64,000 bases of DNA from Chryseobacterium nepalense (GTDB lineage Bacteria > Bacteroidota > Bacteroidia > Flavobacteriales > Weeksellaceae), in assembly GCF_023195755.1 (NCBI RefSeq), contig NZ_CP096203.1, positions 3,720,001-3,784,000 of the forward strand, in the 5' to 3' direction. Of this stretch, positions 36,286 to 47,313 are shown in pieces; positions within the stretch are counted from its first letter, which is position 1; each line of letters opens with the position of its first letter. Below the pieces are notes generated by a model. That model was not told the DNA's origin and searched no databases. It was given only the letters and a program-made list of their open reading frames with translations. A program made the position numbers and the translations under genes.

Positions 36286-36316
36286 AGCGCGGCCTGAAGG
36301 CCGCGCTGTTGTTTTG
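36286..36316 (+). terminator. dnaE terminator
   Basis: AGCGCGGCC pairs with GGCCGCGCT around TGAA, followed by a T-rich stretch. Confidence 0.8.
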
Positions 36317-36507
36317 TAAATACTTGGCTGATTCTTAAAAAAATGATACCACATTTAAATTATGTTTTATTCACTATATTTTGAATTTATTTACGTTTTC
36401 TGTAATTTAAATCATTTATTTTTATTTAAATTTAAAATAAATTAGCAAAAATTTACAGTAAATATTTTTTATTTGCTATTTTTAAAATCTAATTTAAAAG
36501 AATCTTT

Positions 36508-38757
36508 ATGAGAAAACTTTACACGAGTCCGTGGCAATGGTGTCTTGGCTTAAAAAAAACGGGAATTATTGCCCTTGCATTCTTTGGAGCTGTACAGACG
36601 ATGAATGCGCAGGTGAATAACTATGTATTTGCTCAGACTACAGGCACATTCAATAGTATTGCTTCTTCAGGTACGGTTGTTTCCGGGAGTGAGGCTACAA
36701 CATCAACTACTAATGATACAGCAGGCTGGCCGGTTACTATTCCTTTTAATTTTAATTTTAACGGGGTAGATTATACCTCAATATTTGTCAATTCAAATGG
36801 AGGGGCAACATTTGGTGCTACTACCAGTACTGCCAGTTCTTTAATATCTTCAACTACCGGATTTTCTGGAGCTGTAAGTGTTATGAACAGAGATTTGTGG
36901 GGTGTATTTATTACTTCCGGAGTTACCACAAGCGGATCTGATATCATTACCAATGTGGCTTCTTTTAAAGGTATTGAAATAGGAAAACAGCTCAATAATG
37001 TCAATGGAATTCCTTCGGGAGCCACTGTAACGGCTTTTGATGAAACTGCCGGAACCATTACCATGTCTGCTCCTGCAACATCCAGCTCTTCGTCTGCTGT
37101 AGTGCGTTATGGATCAGGTAAGATTTTTACCGCTGTTGAAGGAGTTGCTCCAAACAGGGTTTTTGTTATTGAATGGATCGGATATAATGATTACAGTACA
37201 GCGGTAACCGGAAGTAATCATCTTAATTTTCAGTTAAGGCTGGCTGAAACTTCTAACCGTATTTCGATAGTTTACGGGCCGGGTTATAATATTAACACGA
37301 CATCAAGAACCAATCAGGTTGGTTTGAGAGGGGCTTCAAATGCTGATTTTAATAACAGGTCCGGTGCGGCAGGTAGTCCGTGGGATTCTACAACAGCCGG
37401 AACTACCAACAGTGCAAGTGTTGCGAGAGATAATACGAGTTTTCCTGTTCCGGGATTAACATTTAACTGGGCGCCGCCAACATGCATAGTTCCTACAGGT
37501 TTAACGGTTCCTTTAGCAACGGTAACCACTAATGGAGCTGTAGTATCATGGACTCCGCCTTCAGCACTTCCGGGTAATGGTTACGAAGTATATTACAGTA
37601 CGTCAAATACTGCGCCTACATCAAGTACGGTTTTGGATGCATCAAATTCTGTCACTTCAACAACGGCTTCGGCATCAATTGGTGGCTTGCTTCCTGCTAC
37701 AACCTATTACGTATGGGTAAGATCGGTGTGCTCAGGATCGGATAAGAGTGTTTGGTCTACAGTATCTTCATTTGCAACGTCATGTCAGCCTCCTGCTATC
37801 CTAAGTGTAAATGGGGCAACTGTTTGTGGGGCTTCAGGTTCGGCTACCATATCGGCTACGGCAGATTCAGGTGCTACTGTTACATGGTATGATGCTGCTA
37901 CTGGAGGAAATGTCTTAAGTACCGGGAATTCTTACACAACACCTGTGATTTCAGCAAATACTACATATTATGTATCGGCAAAAACCGGGACTAATCCCCC
38001 AAGTGCAGGATTGGCAAATGCGATATCCACGAGTGGATATACTTTAGAGGCGGGATTGTTTTTTGATGCTACTTCCAGTTTTACAATCAATGGGGTGTAT
38101 GTTTATCCTATAGGCACAGGCGCGGGAACGGTTGTCATCGCTTTACAGGATGGAAATGTTAGTCCGGCAGTTACCTTACAGACTGTTACGGTAAATCTTA
38201 CAGGTACAACGGCTCCTTATGTAAAAACGTTTGTTCCTCTGAATTTTTCCGTAACACCGGGAAGCAATTATAAATTAATGATGATGAGCAGAACGGGAGG
38301 GGTTAGCAGTTTGGTAAGAGAATCGGGAGCATCTTGGGGAGCATATCCGCTTTCCGTTCCGGGTGTAATGACGATCACCAATGGTAATTGCTGTTCAGGT
38401 AATACCACTTCTACTTCATATTATTATTTTTATGATTGGCAATTAACTGCTGGTTGTGAAAGTGCAAGACAGCCGGTTAATGTAATCGTAAACTCTTCTT
38501 GCCTTGGAACTTCAGAAACTTCAGCCTTAAAAGATGGTATTAAGGTATTTCCGAATCCTTTCTCTGATGTGCTGAATATTTCAGAGGTTGATAATGTAAA
38601 ATCGGTTTCTGTTACGGATCTTTCCGGAAGATTGATAAAGACAATTGAAAAGCCTGGATCTGAGCTTAATCTAGCCGATTTAAAATCAGGAATGTACATG
38701 ATTACGCTATACTTAAAAGATGGAACTCAAAAAACAGTAAAATCAATTAAAAAATAA
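36508..38757 (+). CDS. T9SS-exported fibronectin type III / Ig-like surface protein
   Basis: A 749-aa secreted protein. The long signal peptide (MRKLYTSPWQWCLGLKKTG, hydrophobic core IIALAFFGAV, cleavage near NAQ) is followed by a beta-rich head with SIFVNSNGGATFGATTS, then a fibronectin type III module (AVVSWTPPSALPGNGYEVYY), an Ig-like module (GATVTWYDAATGGNVLS) and the C-terminal T9SS type A sorting domain (IKVFPNPFSDVLNISE, KSGMYMITLYLKDGTQKTVK). It is probably an adhesin or surface-layer component. It is first in a row of four related genes, each closed by its own hairpin. Codon use resembles its neighbours. Confidence 0.85.
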   Translation: MRKLYTSPWQWCLGLKKTGIIALAFFGAVQTMNAQVNNYVFAQTTGTFNSIASSGTVVSGSEATTSTTNDTAGWPVTIPFNFNFNGVDYTSIFVNSNGGATFGATTSTASSLISSTTGFSGAVSVMNRDLWGVFITSGVTTSGSDIITNVASFKGIEIGKQLNNVNGIPSGATVTAFDETAGTITMSAPATSSSSSAVVRYGSGKIFTAVEGVAPNRVFVIEWIGYNDYSTAVTGSNHLNFQLRLAETSNRISIVYGPGYNINTTSRTNQVGLRGASNADFNNRSGAAGSPWDSTTAGTTNSASVARDNTSFPVPGLTFNWAPPTCIVPTGLTVPLATVTTNGAVVSWTPPSALPGNGYEVYYSTSNTAPTSSTVLDASNSVTSTTASASIGGLLPATTYYVWVRSVCSGSDKSVWSTVSSFATSCQPPAILSVNGATVCGASGSATISATADSGATVTWYDAATGGNVLSTGNSYTTPVISANTTYYVSAKTGTNPPSAGLANAISTSGYTLEAGLFFDATSSFTINGVYVYPIGTGAGTVVIALQDGNVSPAVTLQTVTVNLTGTTAPYVKTFVPLNFSVTPGSNYKLMMMSRTGGVSSLVRESGASWGAYPLSVPGVMTITNGNCCSGNTTSTSYYYFYDWQLTAGCESARQPVNVIVNSSCLGTSETSALKDGIKVFPNPFSDVLNISEVDNVKSVSVTDLSGRLIKTIEKPGSELNLADLKSGMYMITLYLKDGTQKTVKSIKK

Positions 38758-38778
38758 TAGCATCATCATATATTAAAT

Positions 38779-38808
38779 AGCGGCCATTTTTGGCCGTTAT
38801 TTTTTTTG
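38779..38808 (+). terminator. Terminator of the first T9SS cargo gene
   Basis: AGCGGCCA pairs with TGGCCGTT around TTTT and runs into eight T residues. Confidence 0.85.
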
Positions 38809-39039
38809 TATAAATGAAGAGGTTGGGATTGATTTAATATGTATTTGAATTTTATATTATTAATAATCAATTATATAAATATATCAACAATCAGGGATAA
38901 ATTATCAAAAATCAAATATTTGTTTAGTTTTATTGAATTATCTTAGTTGATATATAAATTTTATTAAAAATTTCATTATAATATTTGATAATATATAATT
39001 AAATTAATATTTTTACCACCTAATTTTAATTAACTAAGT

Positions 39040-42000
39040 ATGAAAAAACATTTACTTACGTACCTCTTATTTTTGGGTACATTAATGTCGGCTCAGATTA
39101 CCTTAGGGTCTGGAACGACATCGGGTGGTGTCTCCACAACTGTGGCCACCGTCCCATGGAGTACTTACTACGGGTACAGCTATGCCCAGCAGATTTTGCT
39201 TAAAAGCGATATCAATGCTGCCGGAGCAGGGAATATTACAGGATTACGATTTTATTTAAGTGCTTCTGCCAGTCTTACCAACTCAAATGATGTGGTTGTT
39301 TATTTGGGACAGACTACAAAAACTTCTTTTTCCTCAACTACCGACTGGATTCCTACCAGTGCAATGACACAGGTTTACAGCGGAACAGTAACCAATAATG
39401 CGGGTATTGTGGAAATCACACTTTCATCGCCTTTTGCTTACGATAACGTAAACAACCTTGTGATTGCGGTTGATGAAAATAAAGCCGGTGATAACGGAGG
39501 TGAAGTTTTTTATACCTATACCAGCGGGACAAACAAAACGTTGTATTACAGAAATGACACTACCAACCCGAATCCTGCCTCTATTACTCAGACCGGGACA
39601 AGATCTGCAACGCAGTCTGTAGTTACTTTGTTAGGTCTTGCTCCTAACCCAGTGCCTGCATGTCCTGCAGTTACAGCTCCGACAGCTGCGGCTACAGGAG
39701 TTTCCGTGCTTCCTGCTATCAACTGGAATGCAGTGAGTGGAGCTACAGGATACAGACTTTCTGTAGGAACTACTTCAGGAGGAACTGATGTAGTCAACAA
39801 TGTTGATCTGGGGAATGTTACCACGTACACTTTTGCATCTGCTTTGCAGTTTAATACACAATATTATTATACGGTAAGCTCTTACAACGGTGCCATTCCT
39901 TCTGCTGCCTGCTCAGAAAGAACTTTTACAACTGCTAATATTTCCTGTCCGGCTGTTACAGCTCCTGCAGCTGCTGCAGTAGGTCTTTCTGTAACGCCAA
40001 CCATTACTTGGACAGCTTCAACGGGAGCTACAGGATATAAAATATCTGTAGGAACAACTGCCGGCGGAACGGATGTTTTAAATAATGTTGATCTGGGGAA
40101 TGTAACATCATATACCTTCGGTTCAGCTTTAATGAACAGTACAAAGTATTATTATACGGTAAATGCTTATTCTGCACTTGCCACTTCATCCGGATGTACG
40201 GAAAGAAACTTTACAACTGTATGTACTCCGGTAACAGCTTTTTCTGAAAACTTTGATACTGTTACAGCGGGTTCATGGCCGAATTGCTGGGCTAAAGTAG
40301 GCGCAAACGGTAGTGCTTATACTCAGGCAAGCACCGCAATGAGTGCTCCGAATAATATGTATATTTATACCAGTTCAGTTTCTTCTCCTGCGGTAGTTTC
40401 TATGCCGCCGGTAAGTACACTTCAGTTGGGGACTTATCGTTTGAGATTTAAAATGAGAGGAAATTTTACAGCCGGAGATAAAATAGATGTAGGATATCTT
40501 ACCAATCCTTCCGACGCCTCTACATTCGTGTCTTTCGGTACTACCTATACTGCGAATAGTGCAACGGTTGTAGATAATTATACAATTAATAATATTATTG
40601 CTCCTGCGGGTGTTACCACAATGGCATTTAAGCATATCGGACCATCAGGGTACAGTATTCTGATTGATGATGTTGTGTATGAATTAATGCCTTCATGTGT
40701 AGAGCCTTCAGCGGTTACGGTTTCAGCTATTGGTGCAAATAATGCAACTGTTGCATGGACAGCTCCTTTATCAGCTCCGGGCAATGGCTATGAGTTTTAT
40801 TACAGTACGACAAACACGGCGCCAACAGCTTCAACTACAGCATCTGGTACAAGCGCTACTACTTCTGCGCCTTTATCAGGCTTAACAAGTTCTACAACTT
40901 ATTATGTTTGGGTTCGTTCTGTGTGCAGTACTGCTGATAAGAGTGTTTGGACTACTGCTGCTACATTTACTACAGCATGTACTTCTGTTAATGTACCGTA
41001 TACTTTAAATTTTGACAGTGTTACCACACCTGCTTTACCGGTTTGTACATCAGCTGTAAATTCAGGATCAGGAAATGTGTGGAATACATCCACGGCTACA
41101 GGGTTTACCGGGAATGTTTTAAACTATACTTATAACACTTCTAATGCTGCAAATACATGGTTCTTTACTCAGGGAATTAATCTTACAGCGGGTGTGAGCT
41201 ATAGAATTAAGTATAAATATTCTAATGCTACAGGAACGACACAGTATCCTGAAAAAATGAAAATTTCTTATGGTACTTCAGCTACCGCTGTAGGGATGAC
41301 AAATCTTTTAAAAGATTATCCGGTTATTACGGGAGGTGTAATTACAAGTGATTTTGTTGATTTTACTCCTGCTTCAACAGGCACATATTACTTTGGATTC
41401 AATGCGTATTCTGCAGCTAATATGAATAGAATTTATGTAGATGATATCAATATTGATGTTACTCCTACTTGTTTTGAGCCTACTGCTTTAGTATCTTCTA
41501 ATATCACGGCTACATCTGCTGATGTTGCATGGACTGCCCCTGCTCCTGCGCCGTCAAATGGTTATGAAATCTATTACAGCACAACAAATACTGCTCCTGT
41601 GTCTACAACAGTTCCTACTGTTTCAGGAATCACAGGAACTTCTCAGTCTTTGAATACGCTTTCACCTGCAACAACCTATTATGTTTGGGTAAGATCGAAA
41701 TGTTCTTCAGCGGATATGAGCAGCTGGTCTAATGTTCTGACCTTTAGTACACCATGTGCTTCAGTAGTGCCAACTTATACAAATGATTTTGCTTCAACAG
41801 CTGGAGCTTGTACTTCAAATGTTTCAGGAGGTTCTCCTACAGGAAGTGCACCAACAGGAACAACGGCTTATTGGATACAGAACAACTGGTTAAATTCTCC
41901 TGTTACTAATTCAGGTACCGGATCAATGAGAATGAATTTGTATTCTGTGAACAGAGCCGGATGGTTAAAAATGGCTCCTTTAAATTTATCAGCGGGAGGA

Positions 42001-42558
42001 TACAGAGTGAAATTTGATTATGCTGTAACAACATATTCAGGTACTGCGGCTTCTGCAATGGGTTCTGATGATGTCGTTCAGTTTGTGGTATCACAGGACG
42101 GAGGAAATACCTGGACAGTTCTTCAGACCTGGAATGCAGCTAATGCTCCTTCCAATACATCGAACACATTTTCTTTGGATTTAACTGGTTATACAGGTGC
42201 CAATACAATATTCGCATTCTATGGAAATGATGGTACGGTAGATGATACTGAAGACTATAATTTCTATATTGATAATTTTGTAGTAGAGGTAAATAATGTA
42301 CTTGCTGCAAACGATGTTAAGGCTAATGCTAATACTGGAATTAAATTATATCCAAACCCTTTCACTGAAGTGTTGAATATATCTGATGCTTCAAATGTGA
42401 AAAATGTTCTGGTAACGGATATTGCCGGAAGATTGATAAAAACAATCGCAAATCCTGGTAAAGAACTTCATTTGGGAGAACTAAAACAAGGAATGTATTT
42501 GGTGACTCTGGAAATGAAAGATGGTTCCAGACAAACAATCAAGGCGATTAAAAAATAG
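39040..42558 (+). CDS. T9SS-exported multimodular adhesin-like protein
   Basis: An 1172-aa secreted protein. After the signal peptide ([19 protein letters not shown]) comes a head domain ([36 protein letters not shown]) shared with the 657-aa protein at 45065. Two copies of a fibronectin-like module ([19 protein letters not shown] and [19 protein letters not shown]) follow, then a concanavalin-like/choice-of-anchor J-type domain ([18 protein letters not shown]), a second FN3 ([20 protein letters not shown]), another anchor-like domain ([19 protein letters not shown]), a third FN3 and a last lectin-like domain. The T9SS type A sorting domain closes it ([17 protein letters not shown]). A probable surface adhesin or carbohydrate-binding protein. 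Confidence 0.87.
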   Translation: MKKHLLTYLLFLGTLMSAQITLGSGTTSGGVSTTVATVPWSTYYGYSYAQQILLKSDINAAGAGNITGLRFYLSASASLTNSNDVVVYLGQTTKTSFSSTTDWIPTSAMTQVYSGTVTNNAGIVEITLSSPFAYDNVNNLVIAVDENKAGDNGGEVFYTYTSGTNKTLYYRNDTTNPNPASITQTGTRSATQSVVTLLGLAPNPVPACPAVTAPTAAATGVSVLPAINWNAVSGATGYRLSVGTTSGGTDVVNNVDLGNVTTYTFASALQFNTQYYYTVSSYNGAIPSAACSERTFTTANISCPAVTAPAAAAVGLSVTPTITWTASTGATGYKISVGTTAGGTDVLNNVDLGNVTSYTFGSALMNSTKYYYTVNAYSALATSSGCTERNFTTVCTPVTAFSENFDTVTAGSWPNCWAKVGANGSAYTQASTAMSAPNNMYIYTSSVSSPAVVSMPPVSTLQLGTYRLRFKMRGNFTAGDKIDVGYLTNPSDASTFVSFGTTYTANSATVVDNYTINNIIAPAGVTTMAFKHIGPSGYSILIDDVVYELMPSCVEPSAVTVSAIGANNATVAWTAPLSAPGNGYEFYYSTTNTAPTASTTASGTSATTSAPLSGLTSSTTYYVWVRSVCSTADKSVWTTAATFTTACTSVNVPYTLNFDSVTTPALPVCTSAVNSGSGNVWNTSTATGFTGNVLNYTYNTSNAANTWFFTQGINLTAGVSYRIKYKYSNATGTTQYPEKMKISYGTSATAVGMTNLLKDYPVITGGVITSDFVDFTPASTGTYYFGFNAYSAANMNRIYVDDINIDVTPTCFEPTALVSSNITATSADVAWTAPAPAPSNGYEIYYSTTNTAPVSTTVPTVSGITGTSQSLNTLSPATTYYVWVRSKCSSADMSSWSNVLTFSTPCASVVPTYTNDFASTAGACTSNVSGGSPTGSAPTGTTAYWIQNNWLNSPVTNSGTGSMRMNLYSVNRAGWLKMAPLNLSAGGYRVKFDYAVTTYSGTAASAMGSDDVVQFVVSQDGGNTWTVLQTWNAANAPSNTSNTFSLDLTGYTGANTIFAFYGNDGTVDDTEDYNFYIDNFVVEVNNVLAANDVKANANTGIKLYPNPFTEVLNISDASNVKNVLVTDIAGRLIKTIANPGKELHLGELKQGMYLVTLEMKDGSRQTIKAIKK

Positions 42559-42580
42559 TATTTTTAATTACTTATATTAT

Positions 42581-42611
42581 GTAGCGGTCAAAACGGCCGC
42601 TACTTTTTTTT
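42581..42611 (+). terminator. Terminator of the second T9SS cargo gene
   Basis: GTAGCGGTC pairs with the run GGCCGCTAC (G-U allowed) and is followed by eight T residues. Confidence 0.8.
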
Positions 42612-42847
42612 TATGTTAAATGAAAAGGTTGGGATTTGATTATGTTAAATTGTTTTTCATAATTAATTGTAAATCAATAAGTTTAAATAATTACATTTTT
42701 ATATTTTTTTAATAAAATTTAAATAAATGTTTGTTTTTTTTAAATATTGTATGATTCTTTAGCTGATTTTGTTGATAATTTGATTATATTTTTGTTTGAT
42801 ATTGTATAAATTGATATTTTTACCACCTAATTTTAATTCAAATAAGT

Positions 42848-44749
42848 ATGAAAAAAATTCTATTAGTATGTATGATGGCTTTTGGGATAGGAGCTTCAGC
42901 ACAAATTACAGTATCGGAAAGTTTTGAAGGTAGTACATTGCCTACTGGGTGGATAAGTACAATAACAGGTTCAGGATTTTCATCTGCTCCTTCTGGCTAC
43001 GGGACTTTAGCAGGAACAGCTTGTGCTGGAACTAATGCTGTTTATAAAAACATTTACGGCACAACTTACACAAGTTGGTATATGACCTATTCTTCTACAG
43101 CTTCGAATGCAACTGCTCTGAACTATTCTTTCAAATACCTGGCGAAAGGTTATTCTACCACAGGTGATATTAATGGGAGTGTAGCGGCTGATTATTCAGT
43201 AGACGGTGGAACAACATGGAATAATTTGTTAACACCTGTTACTCTAAATAGTCCTAATGCTACTCCAATACCATGTACAACGGTTTCCGGAACTATACCC
43301 GCAGGTACCATACCGGCAGGAGCGAATTTTAAATTCAGGCTTAAAAGTACCAGCGCTACGAATGGAGATTTTTACATGGGATTTGATAATGTAGTGCTTT
43401 CGCAAGCTGCTACTACAGCTCCCAATTGTGTTGCAATCTCAAGCCCTGCAAATGCTGCTACCGGTATTTCTTTAACTCCAACAATCACTTGGCCTGCTGC
43501 GGCAGGTGCTTCCAGCTATGTTATTAATATGGGTACAACTCCAGGTGGTACTCAGGTGATGGCAGGAATGGATGTGGGGAATACTACATCGTACACGGTT
43601 CCTGCTGCTACATTGGCTTATTCAACAATGTATTATATTACCATAATACCTAAGAATAGCTTTGGGTTGGCAACAGGATGCACGGAGACAAGTTTCACAA
43701 CCTTAGTTATACCTTGTCCAACTGTAACGGCTCCTGCAGCAGGCGCAACAGGTATTAGTGTAACACCTACCATTACTTGGACGGCTTTGTCCGGCGCTGC
43801 TGGGTATAAATTATCGGTAGGAACTACGTCTGGAGGTACAGATATACTGAATAATCTTGATGTAGGAAATGTAACTTCTTATACATTTGCTTCTGCATTA
43901 ATGTCAGGTACAAAATACTATTATAAACTAAATTCTTACTCTTCAACCTCTAATTCTTTAAGTTGTACAGAAAGAAACTTTACAACATTATGTTCAGCTG
44001 TTGCTTCTGTTCCGTATACTCTAGACTTCGAAGGTTTAACTACACCATCTCTACCTAACTGTAGTTTAGCTATAAATGCGGGCACGGGTAATAACTGGGT
44101 TACTGCATCCGCACCAACTGATTGTCCGGGCTTCACGACAAAAGTATTACAATATGGATACGATAGTTTTTCAGCAGCTAACGCATGGTTCTTTACCCAA
44201 GGTATTAATCTTACAGGAGGTACTCAGTATACAATTACTTATAAATATGGTAATAATAGCACAACCTACACGGAAAAATTAAAAGTAGCATACGGAAATT
44301 CTGCAGCGGTTGCGGCTATGACTAATGTTTTAGCAGATTATCCATCAATTAATGATAAAGTTTCTCATTCAGCATCTGTTAATTTCACGCCAACAACTTC
44401 CGGAACTTATTATTTTGGATTTAATGCATATTCGGCAGCAGATCAGTTTAACTTATATCTTGATGATATTAATATCACCGCTACGGCAGTATTAGCTACA
44501 TCTGAAATAAATGATATTGCTAAAAATAACATTAAGGTATATCCAAACCCATTCTCCGAAGTGTTAAATATCTCTGATGCTTCTGATGTGAAAAATGTTT
44601 TGATAACAGATGTTTCAGGAAGGGTGTTGAAAACTATTGCAAATCCTGGTAAAGAACTTCATTTAGGAGACTTAAAACAAGGAATGTATCTAGTTACATT
44701 AGAAATGAAAGATGGTTCTAAGCAAACTATTAAGGCAATTAAAAAATAA
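42848..44749 (+). CDS. T9SS-exported protein with paired FN3-like modules
   Basis: A 633-aa secreted protein with signal peptide MKKILLVCMMAFGIGASAQ. The first 170 residues are a choice-of-anchor J-type domain (SESFEGSTLPTGW, FKFRLKSTSATNGDFYMGFD). Two FN3-like modules follow (GASSYVINMGTTPGGTQVM and [19 protein letters not shown]), then the same anchor-like domain as in the 1172-aa protein ([19 protein letters not shown]), then a T9SS type A sorting domain ([19 protein letters not shown]) almost identical to that of its upstream neighbour. The leader before the ATG also matches that neighbour. Recent duplication or gene conversion is likely. Confidence 0.87.
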   Translation: MKKILLVCMMAFGIGASAQITVSESFEGSTLPTGWISTITGSGFSSAPSGYGTLAGTACAGTNAVYKNIYGTTYTSWYMTYSSTASNATALNYSFKYLAKGYSTTGDINGSVAADYSVDGGTTWNNLLTPVTLNSPNATPIPCTTVSGTIPAGTIPAGANFKFRLKSTSATNGDFYMGFDNVVLSQAATTAPNCVAISSPANAATGISLTPTITWPAAAGASSYVINMGTTPGGTQVMAGMDVGNTTSYTVPAATLAYSTMYYITIIPKNSFGLATGCTETSFTTLVIPCPTVTAPAAGATGISVTPTITWTALSGAAGYKLSVGTTSGGTDILNNLDVGNVTSYTFASALMSGTKYYYKLNSYSSTSNSLSCTERNFTTLCSAVASVPYTLDFEGLTTPSLPNCSLAINAGTGNNWVTASAPTDCPGFTTKVLQYGYDSFSAANAWFFTQGINLTGGTQYTITYKYGNNSTTYTEKLKVAYGNSAAVAAMTNVLADYPSINDKVSHSASVNFTPTTSGTYYFGFNAYSAADQFNLYLDDINITATAVLATSEINDIAKNNIKVYPNPFSEVLNISDASDVKNVLITDVSGRVLKTIANPGKELHLGDLKQGMYLVTLEMKDGSKQTIKAIKK

Positions 44750-45064
44750 TTTTTAATCTATTAAGATAAAGTAGCGGCTGATATCAGCCGCTATTTTTTT
44801 AAGATTGATATTAATTCTAAATGATGTGAATTAATAGCGTGAAACCTTTCTTTTTGTATTGTAAAAAAGGTACTAAATTTTGATTTTAAAATTAGATTTT
44901 AATAGAATACATGCTATTTTATGCGGATAATTAAAATGTAAAATTTTATTTATATATATAATTATTTTTAAGTTTATTAAAATTATTAAAAAAAAGTGGT
45001 ATTTATTATGATGAAATCACAGTATTATTCCTAAATTAGTGTATTAATCAGCAAAAATAAATTT
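44750..45064. other. AT-rich intergenic region with a terminator, no gene seen
   Basis: Only the hairpin at 44772-44793 stands out in these 315 bases; the remainder is very AT-rich and should include the promoter of the gene at 45065, for which I cannot pick a convincing -7 box. Confidence 0.55.
44772..44800 (+). terminator. Terminator of the third T9SS cargo gene
   Basis: A perfect 11-bp palindromic stem (TAGCGGCTGAT / ATCAGCCGCTA) followed by seven T residues. Confidence 0.85.
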
Positions 45065-47038
45065 ATGACAAAATTTCTACTTTCATGCTTATTGTTTTTA
45101 AGTATGATGCTTAATGCACAAATAACTTTGGGTGCAGGAAGTACGAATGTCGGGACAGCCCCGATAAGTACATATTATGGTTATTCTTACACACAGCAGA
45201 TTTTTACAAAACAGGAAATCAATGCTAATGCTGCAGGAAACATTACGGGATTAAAATTTTATCTGGATCCTTCCATGTCTATTGCAAGCTCATCAGAATG
45301 GGTAGTCTATCTGGGTCAGACTTCAAAAACGACATTTGCATCGGATTCTGACTGGATTCCTCTTTCACAGCTGACACAGGTTTTTTCAGGAACTGTCACC
45401 AACAATAATGGTGTTGTTGAAATTACTTTCTCTGCACCCTTCGCTTACGACAATATTGCTAATCTTGTTGTAGCAGCTGAAGAGAATTCTTCAGGCTATG
45501 ATAGTAATGATTATGATGAAGTAATGTATGTTTATCCGGCAGCAGCAAATTCCACACTTAATTATAAAAATGATTATAACGACCCGGATCCTGCTTCGCC
45601 GCCTTCTTCAGGTGATCTGAAAAATTATAAATCCGTTACTACTTTTGAAGGCCTTACCGCTAATCCGATCCCTCTTTGCCCGGTAGTCTCTTATCCGTCA
45701 AATAATTCAACTTTTGTTCCTCTAGGTTCAACAATTACTTGGGTTAACTCTTCAGGAGCGACAGGATATAAAGTTTCTATCGGAACAACTTCCGGAGGAA
45801 CTGACATAGCCAACCAGGTGGCTGTAACTACAAACAGCTTTACACCGGCAGCACCATTCGCACCCAATACAACACTTTATTTGAAGGTTGTGGCTGTAGG
45901 GTCTGGAGGAGAATCTTCCGGCTGCTCGGAAATAATGTTTACAACAGCACCGCCGCCGCCTACCAATGATGAATGTGCTACTGCGGTTACATTAACGGTG
46001 AATCCGGATCTCAACTGTGGTACTGTAACTCCGGGTTATACCATTGGTGCTACCGATTCTGGAATGATACCTGATCCATGCTATGGGAACCCTGATGATG
46101 ATGTATGGTTTAAATTCGTGGCAACAGCTACCTCTCATAAAATCTCTCTTTTAAATATTCAATCGGTAGGAACCGAGCCGAATGATACCGATACTTATTT
46201 CCAGGTATTCAGTGGCGGATGTGGAGCATTGTCCAGTATCTATTGCTCAGATCCAGCTTCGGGAACTGTCACAGGTCTTACTGTGGGTGAAACATATCTG
46301 GTAAGAGTATACAGCTATTATGGTACGGGAAGCAATCAGAGTTTTGATGTTTGTGTAGGAACGTTCCCGCCGCCACCTGCAAATGATGAATGTAGCGGAG
46401 CTCTTGTAGCCACTACATTCCCATATACTTTCGTACAGAACGATGGAGAAGCGGCTACAAATAACGGCGGTATGGTTACTGCCTGTACTAATAACGGAAT
46501 GAATGACGGTACATGGTTTACTTTCGTAGGAGACGGAGATACATTTAATATTACAGTTACGATGCCTGCAGGAAGTGATTTTGATCCTAAAATCGGAGTT
46601 TACAGCGGAACCTGCTCTGCTTTGTCATGTGAAGATTCTGAAGATTCAGGAGGAACGGGAGTTAGCGAAACACTTTCAATCCCAACACTTTCAGGAAATA
46701 CGTATTATGTAAATGTTGGATACTATAGTGGATGGTCTGATGAACCGGAAGGTGCTTTTACTATTAATATTACCAAGGGTGTACTGGGAACTTCTGATGT
46801 GAAGCCGGAAAAGAAAAATATCAAAGTATATCCTAATCCGTTTACAGATCTGATAAATATTTCCGATGCTGCCAATGTAAAATCAATTTCAGTTTCCGAT
46901 CTTTCCGGAAGATTGATAAAAGTGATTGATAACCCTGGAACTTCAATTCATTTGGGTGAACTAAGACAGGAGATGTATTTATTGACACTTATTATGAAAG
47001 ATGGTTCTAAGCAAACAATTAAAACCATAAAAAAATAA
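45065..47038 (+). CDS. T9SS-exported protein with PPC-like domains
   Basis: A 657-aa secreted protein. Signal peptide MTKFLLSCLLFLSMMLNAQ, then the head domain shared with the 1172-aa protein ([20 protein letters not shown]), one FN3-like module ([19 protein letters not shown]) and two copies of a pre-peptidase C-terminal-like domain beginning NDECATAVTLTVN and NDECSGALVATTF, each with a disulfide-like cysteine pattern (CSALSCEDSED). The T9SS type A sorting domain ends it (VYPNPFTDLINISDAANVK). The last of the four modular cargo genes. Confidence 0.87.
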   Translation: MTKFLLSCLLFLSMMLNAQITLGAGSTNVGTAPISTYYGYSYTQQIFTKQEINANAAGNITGLKFYLDPSMSIASSSEWVVYLGQTSKTTFASDSDWIPLSQLTQVFSGTVTNNNGVVEITFSAPFAYDNIANLVVAAEENSSGYDSNDYDEVMYVYPAAANSTLNYKNDYNDPDPASPPSSGDLKNYKSVTTFEGLTANPIPLCPVVSYPSNNSTFVPLGSTITWVNSSGATGYKVSIGTTSGGTDIANQVAVTTNSFTPAAPFAPNTTLYLKVVAVGSGGESSGCSEIMFTTAPPPPTNDECATAVTLTVNPDLNCGTVTPGYTIGATDSGMIPDPCYGNPDDDVWFKFVATATSHKISLLNIQSVGTEPNDTDTYFQVFSGGCGALSSIYCSDPASGTVTGLTVGETYLVRVYSYYGTGSNQSFDVCVGTFPPPPANDECSGALVATTFPYTFVQNDGEAATNNGGMVTACTNNGMNDGTWFTFVGDGDTFNITVTMPAGSDFDPKIGVYSGTCSALSCEDSEDSGGTGVSETLSIPTLSGNTYYVNVGYYSGWSDEPEGAFTINITKGVLGTSDVKPEKKNIKVYPNPFTDLINISDAANVKSISVSDLSGRLIKVIDNPGTSIHLGELRQEMYLLTLIMKDGSKQTIKTIKK

Positions 47039-47057
47039 CAATACAATCATAATACAA

Positions 47058-47089
47058 GAAAGGCGATCTCAAACAGATCGCCTTTTTTA
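47058..47089 (+). terminator. Terminator of the fourth T9SS cargo gene
   Basis: AAGGCGATCT pairs with AGATCGCCTT around CAAAC and is followed by T residues. Confidence 0.85.
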
Positions 47090-47111
47090 TTTTGCGCTAA
47101 ATTTTAATAAT

Positions 47112-47273
47112 TTATCTGTTTTCAGGAACAGGCTGTAGATCACCGGTATTAAGGCTCTCAAAAACCGCCGGAAAGAAGGTGACGAGAATGAAATAAATAA
47201 TGACCATTAATACAATCAAAGAAAACAGTATAACTACTAAAGTATTTGGCTTATTTTTCTTTTTTGGTTCCAT
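47112..47273 (-). CDS. Small single-pass membrane protein (53 aa)
   Basis: A short reading frame: a basic start (MEPKKKNKPN), a single strong hydrophobic helix (TLVVILFSLIVLMVIIYFIL) and a short polar tail (NTGDLQPVPENR). The composition follows the positive-inside rule, with the N-terminus expected in the cytoplasm. I do not recognise a family. It is read on the same strand as the ion channel gene upstream, 40 bases away, so the two may be one transcript and the small protein could be a partner of the channel; that is inference. Codon pattern and position between genes favour a real gene. Confidence 0.6.
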   Translation of the reverse strand: MEPKKKNKPNTLVVILFSLIVLMVIIYFILVTFFPAVFESLNTGDLQPVPENR

Positions 47274-47313
47274 GATGTTGGTATTTAGTTAATAGATATT
47301 ATAATATTTTACA

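Noticed and set aside
36508-47038. A gliding-motility adhesin (SprB-like) assignment for the four T9SS proteins
   Set aside because: They have type A sorting domains and FN3 modules but not the size or repeats of SprB, so only a general adhesin-like role is stated.
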